From Anisakis pegreffii (Eukaryota > Nematoda > Chromadorea > Rhabditida > Anisakidae): 64,000 nt of DNA. Both the position numbers and the translations under genes were made by a program. Under the pieces are notes generated by a model, which worked only from the letters and a program-made list of their open reading frames with translations, searched no databases and was not told the DNA's origin. Below, in pieces: positions 63,905 to 64,000 of the stretch (the stretch's first letter is position 1; every line of letters starts with the position of its first letter). The stretch lies in NCBI GenBank assembly GCA_035041965.1, contig JAPYMA010003029.1, positions 186,001-250,000 of the forward strand. The letters are read 5' to 3'.

Positions 63905-64000
63905 AGACAACTCGTTTTCGAGTGAAACTTTTCTTCGCGAACGGGAACGGTGTACCAATATCATTGTTGTTGTGAGCTTGAGCTAGACGATGATTTGCCT
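63905..64000 (+). repeat. element B, copy 3, cut by the window edge
   Basis: Shows 'cgttttcgagtgaaactttt', 'ggtgtaccaat' and 'ttgttgtgagcttgagctag' then 'gatgatttgcct', matching the order seen at 24,985 and (reversed) 45,390. Confidence 0.55.

Overview
This is a eukaryotic, animal-type nuclear window. It is strongly A+T rich by eye, its genes are split into many short exons by GT..AG introns, it carries SINE-like repeats, microsatellites and minisatellites, and it has one 100-N scaffold gap. The protein families (proteolipid M6, BLOC-1 subunit 4, STARD7, ERMP1, SRP72) mark it as metazoan. An AT-rich invertebrate, possibly a nematode, fits best, but the sequence alone does not fix the species.

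Every gene I could build lies on the minus strand, head to tail. From right to left they are: SRP72 (58,437 to beyond 63,654, with its N-terminal exon outside the window); a seven-exon coiled-coil protein of uncertain family (50,594-55,594); an ER metallopeptidase ERMP1-like gene (30,721-50,328, 18 exons, 915 residues); STARD7 (23,244-27,900, six exons, 365 residues); a proteolipid/M6 membrane protein (16,253-19,602, five exons, 276 residues); and a BLOC-1 subunit 4/cappuccino-like gene (11,214-13,199, five exons) with an apparent one-base frameshift. I built the exon models by hand from splice sites, phase and remembered family motifs. In every model except BLOC1S4 all exon phases close without a break. 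The genes share no pathway. They are housekeeping and membrane-trafficking functions: ER targeting, ER proteolysis, phosphatidylcholine delivery to mitochondria, lysosome-related organelle biogenesis and a neuronal-type membrane proteolipid.

Region by region: 1-11,200 has no gene I recognise. It holds a diverged local duplication, a possible two-helix membrane exon, and two tandem arrays (347-bp and 295-bp periods). 11,200-30,700 carries three compact genes separated by roughly 3-kb spacers. 30,700-50,300 is ERMP1, whose introns are the repeat-rich part of the window: a 39/22-bp minisatellite (34.5-35.6 kb), an AT-rich roughly 160-bp repeat also present in opposite orientation in two other ERMP1 introns, a 4.3-kb GATAATAATGG-type satellite (37.3-41.6 kb, containing the assembly gap), and a head-to-tail array of 256-bp SINE-like monomers. 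One monomer carries a 423-bp foldback transposon with 178-bp inverted arms and a 5-bp target duplication. 50,300-64,000 holds the coiled-coil gene and SRP72, plus further dispersed repeats.

The observations most worth a second look are the foldback element inside the SINE array, the hierarchical satellite inside a working-looking gene, the BLOC1S4 frameshift, a perfect 23-bp hairpin in an M6 intron, inverted repeat copies within one ERMP1 pre-mRNA, and the 266-bp spacing between the coiled-coil gene and ERMP1.
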